A stretch of DNA of 54,159 bases from Oscillospiraceae bacterium (GCA_017938625.1 JAGBBD010000021.1:1-54159), one strand, 5' to 3'. Shown: positions 43,699 through 52,895, counted from the stretch's first letter. Notes: generated by a model from the sequence alone, not told the origin. Program-made: numbers and translations.

Positions 43699-45734
43699 AA
43701 CGGGAACATATGACCTTTGCCCTTTGTTCCGCGGCAGTGCTGCTGGCATCTGCCATTGGATTTTCCTGCATGATGTGTCTTGTGCAGGCATTCGGTCTGA
43801 ACTGCCGCCCGGAGCGGTTGATCTTCCTTTGCTGCGCTGTATCCGGCTTTGCCGTGGCAGCTATGGGTGTGCGCCATGGGTGGATCGCCTTTATGCTGGC
43901 GCTGATCGCTTACCTTGCGGTGCTCATCTGGAAACTGGAGCAGATCTCTCTGGGTGTGCAGAGCCTTCTGTATGAAGTGACCTATGCCTATTCTCTGTGC
44001 TTTGAAAATGTGGCGGTGCTCGGTATGCCGGGCAATTCTGTGCAATGGCTTTTGTCTGTCCTTGCTGCGCCCCTTGTGTGGCTGAGTGTCTGGGTCATCT
44101 GCCGGGAAGGGCATGCCGCCCTGGTCGCCCTTGCCTGTTCGCCGGTACTGGTACTGTGTCTGATCGTTGTGGATCTGGCGCCTGTGTTCTGGCTGCTGCT
44201 TCTTTCTGCGGCGCTGCTGCTTCTGATCATGAGCGGCCATGTCCGCGCCCACAGCGCCAACGACGGCGGAAAGCTGATCTGGTGGCTGCTGCCCCCTGTT
44301 TTGATCGTGTTCTTTGTGCTGACCCTTTTGTCGCCGGTGCAGACCTATGTCCGCTCCGAGTGGGCAACCAGTCTGCAGCGCATTGCCGAAGGAAACTTCG
44401 ATTTCACCGTCTGGCAGGACAAGATCGCAACGGCGGTCAGCGCCGGCTGGAGTGGGGAACTCAGGGAGGAAGATCTTGACAGAGCCGGCCCGAGAATAAA
44501 AACAGGCGCCTATGTTATGGAGTACCGCAGCGAGGTGGAGATCAAGTATCTCCGCGGCAGCAGTCTCGGATACTATGAAGACAACAGCTGGCACAATGTG
44601 GAGCTGGATGGTCTTACAGTTGTGCCGGATGGACTTGGTACGGCTGTGGCGCAGATCCGTACAGCCTACGAGCACCCGCAGCTGTATCTGCCTTATTTTG
44701 TTTCTTCTGTCCCGTCTGAGGGACTGATGGTGGATGACGGCTATATCAAGAATAAGGACAAGGTGAAAGAATACACCGTGACCTTTGACCCGGAGCATAC
44801 AGGCACAGGCTACCGCTCCGAGGAATACCGCGCCTTTGTGTATGATACCTATCTGCAGGTCCCGGAAGAACTCAGGGCGCCTTTGCAGCAGTTTATGGCT
44901 GACGCGGGGCTTTCACAGCCGGCGGCGTGGGAGATCTGTGAGCTGGTAAAAAACAATGCGGTCTACGACCTCAATACCCCGGCAGTTCCTGCAGGAGAGG
45001 ACTTCGTTCTGTATTTCTTAACGCAGAGCAAACAGGGCTATTGCGTCCACTTTGCCTCTTCCGCGGTATTGCTCCTGCGGTGTGCAGGCTACCCTGCGCG
45101 CTATGTGACAGGCTATGCTGCAAATGGTGGAGCGGGGCAGTGGAACACCATCACGCTGGATCAGGCCCATGCGTGGGTCGAGTACTACGTGGACGGCATG
45201 GGGTGGATCCCTCTGGAACCCACTCCGGCGGCCTACCGGGAAGAGATGACGCAGCCGCCCGGACAAGAGCCGACACAGGATGAAGAACAGGATGATCCCG
45301 ATGCACCGGACAAAGAGCCGACCATACCGCCGGAGCGGGAGGAAACACAGACCCCTTCCGTGCCGGAGGCACCTCAGTCCGGTGCGCGTGAAGGAAAGGG
45401 TGCATGGTGGCTCATGATGCCTGCTGCTGTGCTGCTGATCTTCCTTCGCAGACAGGCGATCTTGTTCTGCCGCCGTATGCGGCAGAAGCGGGCACACCCC
45501 AACAGAAAAACGCTGGATCTGTGGAACAGACTTCTGCAGCTTTACAAGGTGCAGGGACTTGCCGTTCCGGAGCAATGGATCTGTCTTGCGGAAAAAGCAA
45601 AGTTCAGCCAGCACCGCATTGGGGAAGAAGAACTGGCGCAGATCGCCCGGGCTGTTTGGGAGCAGACGGAACAGGTGAAAAAAGCACCGTTCCATCGCCG
45701 CCTGTGGTATCGCTACGGCTTAGTCCTGTACTGA
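43695..45734 (+). CDS. Membrane transglutaminase-like protease
   Basis: A 679-residue protein with about six N-terminal membrane helices (to residue 220), an extracellular transglutaminase-like domain and another helix near residue 575 before a cytoplasmic tail. Catalytic residues are C450 in GYCVHFASSAVLLLRCAGYP and H492 in DQAHAWVEYYVDGMGW. The third position is Glu (E508 in IPLEPTP) where Asp is common. A Pro/Glu-rich spacer (residues about 510-570) lies between domain and helix. With MoxR and DUF58 it forms the usual cluster; the role, perhaps peptide cleavage or cross-linking outside the membrane, is inferred. Confidence 0.9.
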   Translation: MKREHMTFALCSAAVLLASAIGFSCMMCLVQAFGLNCRPERLIFLCCAVSGFAVAAMGVRHGWIAFMLALIAYLAVLIWKLEQISLGVQSLLYEVTYAYSLCFENVAVLGMPGNSVQWLLSVLAAPLVWLSVWVICREGHAALVALACSPVLVLCLIVVDLAPVFWLLLLSAALLLLIMSGHVRAHSANDGGKLIWWLLPPVLIVFFVLTLLSPVQTYVRSEWATSLQRIAEGNFDFTVWQDKIATAVSAGWSGELREEDLDRAGPRIKTGAYVMEYRSEVEIKYLRGSSLGYYEDNSWHNVELDGLTVVPDGLGTAVAQIRTAYEHPQLYLPYFVSSVPSEGLMVDDGYIKNKDKVKEYTVTFDPEHTGTGYRSEEYRAFVYDTYLQVPEELRAPLQQFMADAGLSQPAAWEICELVKNNAVYDLNTPAVPAGEDFVLYFLTQSKQGYCVHFASSAVLLLRCAGYPARYVTGYAANGGAGQWNTITLDQAHAWVEYYVDGMGWIPLEPTPAAYREEMTQPPGQEPTQDEEQDDPDAPDKEPTIPPEREETQTPSVPEAPQSGAREGKGAWWLMMPAAVLLIFLRRQAILFCRRMRQKRAHPNRKTLDLWNRLLQLYKVQGLAVPEQWICLAEKAKFSQHRIGEEELAQIARAVWEQTEQVKKAPFHRRLWYRYGLVLY

Positions 45735-45738
45735 TCAA

Positions 45739-45771
45739 AAAAGCACTCAGTTCACAAGAACTGAGTGCTTT
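45739..45771. terminator. Bidirectional terminator after transglutaminase gene
   Basis: AAAGCACTCAGTTC and GAACTGAGTGCTTT form a 14-pair stem with a 4-base loop; the minus side ends in a T run. It separates convergent genes. Confidence 0.88.
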
Positions 45772-45774
45772 CGT

Positions 45775-46599
45775 TTATTGGATATGGGCATGGTCATTGA
45801 TGTGATCCAAACAGTAGCAGTAGTAGCCGCTGCACTTGGAGCAATATCGGAACTCCAGATGGGGATGCTCCGTATCGGTACGCCCGCAGACTGTGCATTT
45901 GTGGCGGTACAGAGGCTTGGATGCCTTCTTCTGATAGTCCTTTGCCCAGTTGGCATTGGGGCGCTGTGCTCTGCGGTATCCACCGTTTGGCTTCATAAAG
46001 TCCGGCAGGACATTGACGATATCGCCTCCAAAGAAAATGAAGTAGTTGAGCAGGGCGAAGACCGGGAAGAAGTTCAGCCTTACCGCATCATAGATCGTCA
46101 TGGCAAAATAGAACCATGCCAGATATTTCATCTTCAGAGGGATGATGAAGAACAGCAGCACTTGATTTTCCGGATACAGGGTGGCAAACGCCAGCAACAG
46201 ACTCAGATTCAGTGAGGCGGAGGAGGCGTTGACATGCAGCAGAAGTGCTGCGATGTCCGTAATGATCACGCCGCACAGGTAGAACAGGTTAAAACGAAGT
46301 GTGCCCCAGCTGCCCTCGATGGCTTTTCCGATGAAAAAGTAAAAATACATGGAAATCGCAAGGAGAAAGATATTTCCGTACGACGGGATAAAGATGTAAG
46401 TCAAAAGCCGCCAGACTTGCCCTTGCAAAATGGCGTTTCTGTCAAAGCGCAGCGTGTGGTAAAAAAGATTACTGGGATCGATCTGCATGAACAGATATAC
46501 CACAGCCATGCCGATGGCAATGACCAGCATCAGATTTGGGATGCCCTTGTAGCGGTGCTTGTAGCAGAACCGCTCGAAATTTCTGCGTAGATCTTTCAA
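45775..46599 (-). CDS. Rhomboid-like membrane protein with C-terminal zinc ribbon
   Basis: A 274-residue protein with about six helices arranged as in rhomboid proteases: the WRLLTYIFIP loop, AIEGSWGTLRFNLFYL and a later small-residue helix VNASSASLNLSLLLAF in the place of the G-x-S-G active site. The helix that should carry the catalytic His reads ALLNYFIFFGGDI and has none, so it is probably a pseudoprotease. The C-terminus adds a Cys cluster (CTVCGR, CSKCSGYYCYC) that should bind zinc. The start is TTG 46599, 8 bases after AAGGAGG. Family members of this shape occur in Clostridia with unknown role. Confidence 0.82.
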   Translation of the reverse strand: MKDLRRNFERFCYKHRYKGIPNLMLVIAIGMAVVYLFMQIDPSNLFYHTLRFDRNAILQGQVWRLLTYIFIPSYGNIFLLAISMYFYFFIGKAIEGSWGTLRFNLFYLCGVIITDIAALLLHVNASSASLNLSLLLAFATLYPENQVLLFFIIPLKMKYLAWFYFAMTIYDAVRLNFFPVFALLNYFIFFGGDIVNVLPDFMKPNGGYRRAQRPNANWAKDYQKKASKPLYRHKCTVCGRTDTEHPHLEFRYCSKCSGYYCYCLDHINDHAHIQ

Positions 46600-46628
46600 G
46601 AGGAAGACCTCCTTTTTGTCATGAGGAT

Positions 46629-46657
46629 ATTGTAGCCTACTATGGATAAAAAGTCCA
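46629..46657 (-). promoter_or_regulatory. Promoter of the rhomboid-like gene
   Basis: On the minus strand TGGACT (46657-46652), a 17-base spacer and TACAAT (46634-46629). Confidence 0.55.
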
Positions 46658-46701
46658 TAAACGAATTATGAACTTTTTAACTAAAAAATACACAAAACCT
46701 C

Positions 46702-46729
46702 TTGACAAAAAACGATAAAAGTCTATAAT
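46702..46729 (+). promoter_or_regulatory. Promoter of metK
   Basis: TTGACA (46702-46707), a 16-base spacer and TATAAT (46724-46729), followed directly by the riboswitch. Confidence 0.9.
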
Positions 46730-46749
46730 GGCATTGTCAATTCAATAAC

Positions 46750-46846
46750 CTTATCAAGAGTGGTGGAGGGACCGGCCCTATGAAACCCGGCAACCTGCGT
46801 TTGCAAGGTGCCAAATCCGGCGGTTGATAATCGGCAGATGAGGAAA
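46750..46846 (+). ncRNA. SAM-I (S-box) riboswitch aptamer
   Basis: The S-box core is easily seen: CTTATCAAGAG, GGTGGAGGGACCGGCCCTAT, then GAAACCCGGCAACCTGC and GGTGCCAAATCC, closing with GATGAGGAA. P1 pairs CTTATC (46750-46755) with GATGAG (46838-46843). SAM binding should stabilise P1 and let the downstream terminator form, lowering metK expression when SAM is plentiful. Confidence 0.97.
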
Positions 46847-46857
46847 ATGCGTATGAT

Positions 46858-46885
46858 CGCTTCGTCTGCGGACGAGGCGCTTTTT
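46858..46885 (+). terminator. Riboswitch terminator before metK
   Basis: CGCTTCGTC and GACGAGGCG form a 9-pair stem with a TGCG loop and TTTTT. It is the expression platform of the SAM riboswitch. Confidence 0.93.
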
Positions 46886-46917
46886 CTTTGTCAAAAACAT
46901 GAAAGGAATGTCAAAAT

Positions 46918-48081
46918 ATGAGCATGAAAAGAATTTTTACATCCGAATCCGTAACAGAAGGCCATCCCGATAAAGTCTGCGACCAGATCTCCGACGGCGT
47001 TCTGGACGCTATCCTTGCCCAGGATCCCACGGCTCGTGTTGCCTGTGAGTGCGCCGCCACCACCGGTATGGTGGTGGTCATGGGTGAGATCACCACTTCC
47101 TGCTATGTGGATATCCCCAAGGTCGCCCGCGAGACTCTGTGCAAGATCGGCTACGACAGCGCCGAGGCAGGCTTCAACGGAAACACCTGTGCCGTACTGA
47201 CTGCCATTGATGAGCAGTCTCCCGATATTGCCATGGGTGTCAACAATTCCTATGACGATGCCGAGCAGACCGGTGCCGGCGACCAGGGTATGATGTTCGG
47301 TTTTGCCTGTGACGAGACCGAGAGCCTGATGCCCGCTCCCATCGCCTATGCCCATGAGCTGAGCCTTGCTCTGTCCAAAGCACGCAAGAGCGGCAAGCTG
47401 AACTGGCTGCGTCCCGACGGAAAGAGCCAGGTGTCTGTGCAGTATGATGAAAACGGCAATGTGGAGCGTTTTGACAATGTGGTCATCTCCACCCAGCACA
47501 GCGAAAACATTGCCATCGAGGATCTGCGCGAAGCCATTGTGGAAGAGATCATCAAGCCCACACTGCCTGTAAATCTGATCGATGCCCAGACCAAGTTCTA
47601 CGTCAACCCCACCGGTCGTTTCGTCATCGGCGGCCCTGTGGGCGATACCGGCCTGACCGGCCGTAAGATCATCGTGGATACCTACGGCGGCTACGCCAGC
47701 CATGGCGGCGGTGCCTTCTCCGGCAAGGATCCCACCAAAGTGGACCGCAGCGGCGCTTACATGGCTCGTTATGTTGCAAAGAATTTGGTGGCTGCCGGTC
47801 TTGCCAAGAAGTGCCAGATCGAGCTGGCCTATGCCATCGGTGTTGCCCAGCCTGTTTCTGTTCTGGTGGAGACCTTCGGCACCGGCGTCAAGTCCGATGC
47901 AGAGTTGAGCGAGCTGGTTCGCCGCGTGTTCGATCTGCGTCCCGCTGCCATCATCAAGACGCTGGATCTGCGCCGTCCTATCTATGCCCAGACTGCGGCT
48001 TACGGCCATTTCGGCCGTCTGGATCTGGACCTGCCCTGGGAGCAGACCAACATGACCGAGGCTCTGAAGAACAGCCTGTAA
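46918..48081 (+). CDS. metK: S-adenosylmethionine synthetase
   Basis: Makes SAM from ATP and methionine. It has 387 residues, normal length, with [20 protein letters not shown] (methionine/ATP site, His in GHPDK), [16 protein letters not shown] and [20 protein letters not shown] (triphosphate loop with K-D-P-x-K-x-D-R). Cytoplasmic tetramer requiring Mg and K. AAAGGAATG precedes ATG. Regulated by the SAM-I riboswitch in its leader, and ended by a strong terminator. Confidence 0.98.
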   Translation: MSMKRIFTSESVTEGHPDKVCDQISDGVLDAILAQDPTARVACECAATTGMVVVMGEITTSCYVDIPKVARETLCKIGYDSAEAGFNGNTCAVLTAIDEQSPDIAMGVNNSYDDAEQTGAGDQGMMFGFACDETESLMPAPIAYAHELSLALSKARKSGKLNWLRPDGKSQVSVQYDENGNVERFDNVVISTQHSENIAIEDLREAIVEEIIKPTLPVNLIDAQTKFYVNPTGRFVIGGPVGDTGLTGRKIIVDTYGGYASHGGGAFSGKDPTKVDRSGAYMARYVAKNLVAAGLAKKCQIELAYAIGVAQPVSVLVETFGTGVKSDAELSELVRRVFDLRPAAIIKTLDLRRPIYAQTAAYGHFGRLDLDLPWEQTNMTEALKNSL

Positions 48082-48085
48082 CATC

Positions 48086-48117
48086 AAAAGCCAAGCGGCA
48101 GTGCCGCTTGGCTTTTT
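48086..48117 (+). terminator. Terminator after metK
   Basis: AAAAGCCAAGCGGC pairs with GCCGCTTGGCTTTT around a 3-base loop, with a T run. Confidence 0.93.
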
Positions 48118-48124
48118 GGCTGAG

Positions 48125-48153
48125 TTGACAGAGTTTCATGAAAAGCTTATAAT
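48125..48153 (+). promoter_or_regulatory. Promoter of the polysaccharide-type operon
   Basis: TTGACA (48125-48130), a 17-base spacer and TATAAT (48148-48153), a full consensus promoter 30 bases before the first ATG. Confidence 0.9.
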
Positions 48154-48182
48154 AAAATGTAATCTACTTTTGGGAGAATACC

Positions 48183-49634
48183 ATGAAGCTACGGAATTTG
48201 CAGTCGTCGCTTGCGGCCTGTTTGCCGAAGTTCATACTGATTTTGTGTGTGTTGCAGCCTGTTCTGGACGTGGCGTCCTTCTGGCTGGATGCCCTGCAGC
48301 TGTCCAACGCACCCACTACGGCATTGCGGTTTGCTATGCTGGCTGTGGTGGTTCTGCTGGGTTTTGTGCTTTCCGAGCGGAAGGGATACTATGTTATTCT
48401 TGCGGCGGTTCTTGGACTCCTGACTGCCGGTCACATTCTGGCCTGCGCCCAATGGGGCTATGGTGCGCCCTTGACGGATCTTGCCAATACTCTGCGCATC
48501 TACCAGCTTCCCATGATGACGTTGGCATTCATCACCATGGTCAGGCGTGAGCCTGCTTGCATAGAGAGCGCAAAAAAAGGTTTTTTCATCTGCCTTCTGC
48601 TCTGTGCAGGCGTCGAGATCCTTAGCGTGCTGACCGATACCAATCCCTATACCTATCGTGATCAGAAGTCGGTTGGCATTTGCGGCTGGTTTTATTTTGC
48701 CAACTCTCAAAGTGCCATTTTGACTATGCTTGTGCCCGTGGCACTTTGCTGGGTGCTGGAAAAAAAGAAGAGCATGAAGGTCTTTGCTTTGACCTGTGCG
48801 GTGGGCTTTGGTGTTTTGTACTTTTTTGCCACCCGTCTTGCCTATGTTGCCATGATCGGTGTGGGCGTGGGACTTCCTGTTTGCCTTTTGATCATGAAAA
48901 AAACGCAGAAGCTTGATGTGAAAAAGCCCATTGCCATTTTGCTTGTCTGTACGGCAGTGTGCCTTGGGGCATACAGCCTTTCTCCCATGGAAAAGAACAA
49001 CATGCTGGTGGAGCGCAACAAGCTCCTCAAACAGCAGGATATCGATGCCATGGTCGCTGCAGATGAAGCTGAGGCGCTGGAAGCAGGTCTTGAGGGTGAG
49101 CGGTTGGAGCTTGCCCGTATCGAGAGCGCCTATGAGGAATATCTGGAAGGGCCTACAGGGCACTTCGGTCTGGAACGAACCGCACAGCTGTATGATAACT
49201 CCACCGATGCCGGTGATATTGCCGATGTGCGTCGGGAACGGCTGAATTTCTGCAAGCTGCTGCTGGAAGATCAGCCCGGTCTGAGCTTCTGGTTTGGTAT
49301 GGAGCGGGAGGACATGAGTCATAATGGCATTACCTACGATGTGGAAAACGATTTCCATGGTGTGTTCTATCTGGCGGGCGCTGTGGGACTGACGCTGATG
49401 ATTCTGTTCCTCGGGTGGTTTCTTGTGCGCATCGCGTTGGCGCTGCTGCGGGATTTTACCCATGTCTTTACTCTGCAGGCGGTGGGCTGCGGCATGGCAC
49501 TTTTGTGCTGCCTTGTTCATGCTTATCTGACTGCAGGTGTTCTGCGCCGCCCCAATGTGACATTCTATCTGGCTGTACTGCTGGCGATGGCGTACGGCAT
49601 GACACAAAAAACGAGGTTACAAGATGAAACTTGA
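48183..49634 (+). CDS. O-antigen-ligase-like membrane protein, copy 1
   Basis: A 483-residue membrane protein with about 10-11 helices and one long charged loop (about residues 268-385) facing outward. The loop ends YDVENDFHGVFYLAGAVGL, a pattern like that of O-antigen ligases and Wzy polymerases, which join or polymerise cell-surface glycans. A glycosyltransferase lies two genes downstream, which supports a surface-polysaccharide or teichoic-acid role. The C-terminal part closely resembles the next gene, with which it overlaps by 11 bases, so the pair arose by tandem duplication. No direct evidence of substrate. Confidence 0.78.
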   Translation: MKLRNLQSSLAACLPKFILILCVLQPVLDVASFWLDALQLSNAPTTALRFAMLAVVVLLGFVLSERKGYYVILAAVLGLLTAGHILACAQWGYGAPLTDLANTLRIYQLPMMTLAFITMVRREPACIESAKKGFFICLLLCAGVEILSVLTDTNPYTYRDQKSVGICGWFYFANSQSAILTMLVPVALCWVLEKKKSMKVFALTCAVGFGVLYFFATRLAYVAMIGVGVGLPVCLLIMKKTQKLDVKKPIAILLVCTAVCLGAYSLSPMEKNNMLVERNKLLKQQDIDAMVAADEAEALEAGLEGERLELARIESAYEEYLEGPTGHFGLERTAQLYDNSTDAGDIADVRRERLNFCKLLLEDQPGLSFWFGMEREDMSHNGITYDVENDFHGVFYLAGAVGLTLMILFLGWFLVRIALALLRDFTHVFTLQAVGCGMALLCCLVHAYLTAGVLRRPNVTFYLAVLLAMAYGMTQKTRLQDET

Positions 49635-51051
49635 CGCATTGCGCAAAAAACTGCCATGGTATGTATTTGCTTTGGTGCTGTTCCAGCCTGTTCTGGATTG
49701 TATCTCCTTCTGGCTCACCAGACTGGAACTGGGGAATTCTCTGACCTTGGTGCTCCGTCTGGGGGTGCTGGCTGTGACGGCGCTCCTTGGCTTTGTGCTT
49801 TCCCGACGCAAATGGGTGTATGCTGTGGCGGCAGCTGTGTGCATCGCCATTGCCGCCGGGCATGTGTATGCCTTGTATGACTACGGTGCGCCTGCAAGTA
49901 TCGTGTCGGATCTGACGAACTATATCCGCGTGGTGCAGCTGCCGGTCATGACCTTGTGTCTGATCACCTTCCTGCGGGAAAACGAAGACAGCTATGCAAA
50001 ACTCCGCCTCGGTATGGTGGGCAGCCTTGTGATCATTCTGCTGGTCACGGTGCTGGCATCTGTGACCGGTACGGAGCCGCACACCTATGTGGACGGCAAA
50101 GGCTATATCGGCTGGTTCAATACCACCAATGCCCAGAGCAATATCCTGTGCCTTGTGGTACCGACTGCCCTTGTGTGGGTGTACGAAAAAAAGGGGACAG
50201 ACAGCGTGTGGTTCTGGCTGACGGCTCTGCTTGGCTTTGGCGCCATGTTCCTGCTGGGAACACGGCTGGCGCTGTTTGCCATGGTCGCCGCCGGCTTCGG
50301 ATTGGGGCTGTCGCTCACCCTGATCGCGCCCAAGCTCTGGAAAAGAGGACTTTGTTTTATCCTTGCGGCAGTGGTCTTTGTGCTGCTTTTGCCCTGGTCT
50401 CCCATGAACAGCCATCAAGGCACTTTTGACAATGTGCAGTCCAACCGTCAGACCATTGCCGACAACAGACTGGAAGCCTACGGTCTTTCCAAGGATGCGA
50501 CTGCAGAAGAAAAAGCTGCCTGCCCGGAGGCGCTGCACGATACTTATTATTATCATGCCTATGATTTTGTGAAGATCTTCGGTATGGAGCAGACTCTGGA
50601 GCACTATCACTATTCTTCCAATGTTGCGGAGATCACGGCGCAGCGCCCCAAGAAACTGCTGTTCGGCAGTATGCTCATGGAGAACTCGCCTGCTTCTGCC
50701 AAGCTGTTCGGTGTGGAGCTGCAGCGCTTCACCGTGGGGCGGAACAATTATGATGTGGAAAACGATCTTCATGGCATCTGGTTTTTGTATGGTGCTGTGG
50801 GACTGGGGGCGCTGCTTGTGTTCCTTGCCTACTTTGTGCTTTTGGTCATCCGTGCTCTTTGCAAGGATGCAAAAACATATTTCACCATGGATGCCGCGGG
50901 CTGGGGCGTGGGACTTGTGTGCTGTATGATGCATGTCTATCTCACGGCAGGTGTCCTGCGCCGTCCCAATTCGTCCTTCTATCTGGCGGCAGCCCTTGCT
51001 GCTGTATATTATCTGACCAAGGTCAAGTCTTACGGACAAGAAACGAGGTAA
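49624..51051 (+). CDS. O-antigen-ligase-like membrane protein, copy 2
   Basis: A 475-residue paralogue of the previous gene. Shared landmarks include FQPVLDCISFWLTRLELGNS at the start, a long hydrophilic loop of about 110 residues in the middle and NDLHGIWFLYGAVGLGALL, then YLTAGVLRRPNSSFYLAAAL at the end. The loop sequences of the two copies differ, which suggests different donors or acceptors. Overlaps copy 1 by 11 bases and is followed 2 bases later by the glycosyltransferase gene. Function as glycan ligase or polymerase is inferred from the fold pattern only. Confidence 0.78.
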   Translation: MKLDALRKKLPWYVFALVLFQPVLDCISFWLTRLELGNSLTLVLRLGVLAVTALLGFVLSRRKWVYAVAAAVCIAIAAGHVYALYDYGAPASIVSDLTNYIRVVQLPVMTLCLITFLRENEDSYAKLRLGMVGSLVIILLVTVLASVTGTEPHTYVDGKGYIGWFNTTNAQSNILCLVVPTALVWVYEKKGTDSVWFWLTALLGFGAMFLLGTRLALFAMVAAGFGLGLSLTLIAPKLWKRGLCFILAAVVFVLLLPWSPMNSHQGTFDNVQSNRQTIADNRLEAYGLSKDATAEEKAACPEALHDTYYYHAYDFVKIFGMEQTLEHYHYSSNVAEITAQRPKKLLFGSMLMENSPASAKLFGVELQRFTVGRNNYDVENDLHGIWFLYGAVGLGALLVFLAYFVLLVIRALCKDAKTYFTMDAAGWGVGLVCCMMHVYLTAGVLRRPNSSFYLAAALAAVYYLTKVKSYGQETR

Positions 51052-51053
51052 CT

Positions 51054-52034
51054 ATGCGCCTGAGCATTATCGTCCCTGTATATAATGTAAAAGAATATCT
51101 GCAGGGGTGTATCGATTCCATCCTTGCCAATGACTGCTCTGACTGCGAGATCATTCTGGTGGATGATGGTGCTACGGACGGTGTCTGTCCTGCCCTGTGC
51201 GATGAGAATGCTGCCCGCCATCCGGATCTGATCCGGGTGATCCATCAGGAAAACCGTGGTCTGGGCGGTGCGCGAAACACCGGACTTGAAGCGGCAAAGG
51301 GGGAGTATGTCCTGTTTGTGGACAGTGATGACACCATCGCGCCGCAGACACTGCAGGTCTTGACCGAGCAGGTGGAGAAGACCCATGCTGATATTTACAG
51401 CTTTGATTTCTGTTCCCATGACGGACAGGGCAACGAGACTGTGATGGAAGCTTCTGCCGGGCGGGAAGGTGTGTTCACGCTGGCAGAAGATCCTGACTTT
51501 TTGCTGTCCTTGCCTGCTGCGTGGGCACGGCTGTGGCGCAGAGATCTGTTTATCAATACAGGTATCCGCTATCCTGATCGTGTCTGGTATGAAGATATCC
51601 GCACCACCACAAAGCTCTTTGCAGCGGCATCTTCCATCGTTGTGCTGAAACAGCCGTTGTATTACTATCTGGCGCGACCCGGCTCTATTATGCGCAGCGG
51701 CAATCTGCTGCGCTGCCGTGAGATCCTCGATGCCTTCGATGATATCCTGCAGTGGTTTGAAGGGCACGGTTTGCTGGAGCGTTATTATAAGGAACTGTGC
51801 CGTCTGGCAGTGGATCACATCCGGCTTGCCGCCAGTATCCGTGTCATACGGCAGGATCCTCACTCACCCCTGGTTAAAGAGTTTGCACATTATATGCATG
51901 TTCATTTTCCGGACTGGAAGAAAAATCCCTATCTGGCAGATTTGCCCCGGAAGCATAAATTGCTTCTGTGGCTCATGGATCGTAAGTGGCACACGCTGAT
52001 CGCCCTGCTGTTCCGGCTTGGCGGCAGCAAGTAA
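51054..52034 (+). CDS. Family 2 glycosyltransferase
   Basis: A 326-residue GT-A fold enzyme. RLSIIVPVYNVKEYLQGCID is the standard start, LVDDGATDG the nucleotide-sugar loop, FVDSDDTI the D-x-D metal site and WYEDIRTTT the likely base region. It should transfer a sugar from a nucleotide-sugar to a lipid or glycan acceptor on the inner face of the membrane. ATG 51054 is taken because GAGGTAACT precedes it and the preceding stop is 2 bases away. It follows two membrane glycan-ligase-like genes, so the three probably build one polymer. Confidence 0.9.
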   Translation: MRLSIIVPVYNVKEYLQGCIDSILANDCSDCEIILVDDGATDGVCPALCDENAARHPDLIRVIHQENRGLGGARNTGLEAAKGEYVLFVDSDDTIAPQTLQVLTEQVEKTHADIYSFDFCSHDGQGNETVMEASAGREGVFTLAEDPDFLLSLPAAWARLWRRDLFINTGIRYPDRVWYEDIRTTTKLFAAASSIVVLKQPLYYYLARPGSIMRSGNLLRCREILDAFDDILQWFEGHGLLERYYKELCRLAVDHIRLAASIRVIRQDPHSPLVKEFAHYMHVHFPDWKKNPYLADLPRKHKLLLWLMDRKWHTLIALLFRLGGSK

Positions 52035-52047
52035 AAGGAGAAAAACA

Positions 52048-52341
52048 ATGAAACGATGCCCCGAATGCGGCTTCAGAGCCAATGATCATACTTGTCCGCT
52101 GTGCGGTGTGAGGATGACTGCCTATCACGGAAATGTCCAGACTCACAGCCATACCCAGCAGGGAGAGCACTGCGTGCTGCCCAACCGGGAGCAGCCTGTG
52201 CAGCAAAAAAGAGAACAAGAAAACAAAGACTATACACCGCAGACCGGAAACACAAGACGCACTGCATCCGTCCCAAGCTTCTTCTATGTGATCGTGCTCT
52301 TGATCGTGTTCTCAGTTTTGCGTTCTTGTATTGCCGGTTGA
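52048..52341 (+). CDS. Small zinc-ribbon membrane protein
   Basis: A 97-residue protein starting MKRCPECGFRANDHTCPLCG, a zinc ribbon with two C-P-x-C pairs. A polar Gln/Glu-rich region (about residues 30-70) follows and a single C-terminal membrane helix (VPSFFYVIVLLIVFSVLRSC) ends it. It may be a small sensor or adaptor. AAAGGAG precedes ATG. It lies between the glycosyltransferase and DUF4364 genes, all in one operon-like row. No family name beyond zinc-ribbon domain. Confidence 0.8.
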   Translation: MKRCPECGFRANDHTCPLCGVRMTAYHGNVQTHSHTQQGEHCVLPNREQPVQQKREQENKDYTPQTGNTRRTASVPSFFYVIVLLIVFSVLRSCIAG

Positions 52342-52355
52342 TAAAGGAGAACATT

Positions 52356-52895
52356 ATGGAACGCCATGGCTTTATCCATGACATGCTGGATGTGAAGGTT
52401 TTGATCCTGTATGTCATGTCTTTGGTGGAGTTGCCGGTGACGGCACAGACGATTTATGAATTATGCCTGCAGGATGACTGCCTGAGTTATATGGATGTGC
52501 AGCAGGCGATCCCGCAGATGGTGGATACAGGCCACCTGCAGCGTGTGGCAGACGGAAAATTCCTGATCACGGAAAAGGGCAGAGATACGGAGCAGTTGAC
52601 CAACGACTCCATTGCATTTCCGGTGCGCCACCGCGCCCAGGCAGCGGTGGAAGCACTCAACCGTGCCGCAAAGCGGGAACAGTTTATCCAAACGGAGATC
52701 CGCGCACAGGAAAACGGAGACTACGTGGTATCCATGCGTCTGAATGATCTGCACGGGCAGCTGATGCATCTGGAACTGACTATGCCCACCCGTCTGCAGG
52801 CAAAGAAAGTGGAGACAGCCTACCGCAACAATCCGGAGCTGGTCTACCAGGCTGTGATCATTGGCCTTGTGGATGACGAAACGGAAGGTACATAA
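52356..52895 (+). CDS. DUF4364-family protein
   Basis: A 179-residue protein of the DUF4364 family, common in Clostridia. The N-terminal half (VKVLILYVMSLVELPVTAQT, then YELCLQDDCLSYMDVQQAI and the helix IPQMVDTGHLQ) looks like a winged helix-turn-helix, so a transcription-factor role is plausible; the C-terminal half is beta-rich (NGDYVVSMRLNDLHGQLMHL). The DNA target is unknown. AAAGGAG precedes ATG 52356; an upstream in-frame start lies inside the zinc-ribbon gene. Last gene of the operon. Confidence 0.85.
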   Translation: MERHGFIHDMLDVKVLILYVMSLVELPVTAQTIYELCLQDDCLSYMDVQQAIPQMVDTGHLQRVADGKFLITEKGRDTEQLTNDSIAFPVRHRAQAAVEALNRAAKREQFIQTEIRAQENGDYVVSMRLNDLHGQLMHLELTMPTRLQAKKVETAYRNNPELVYQAVIIGLVDDETEGT

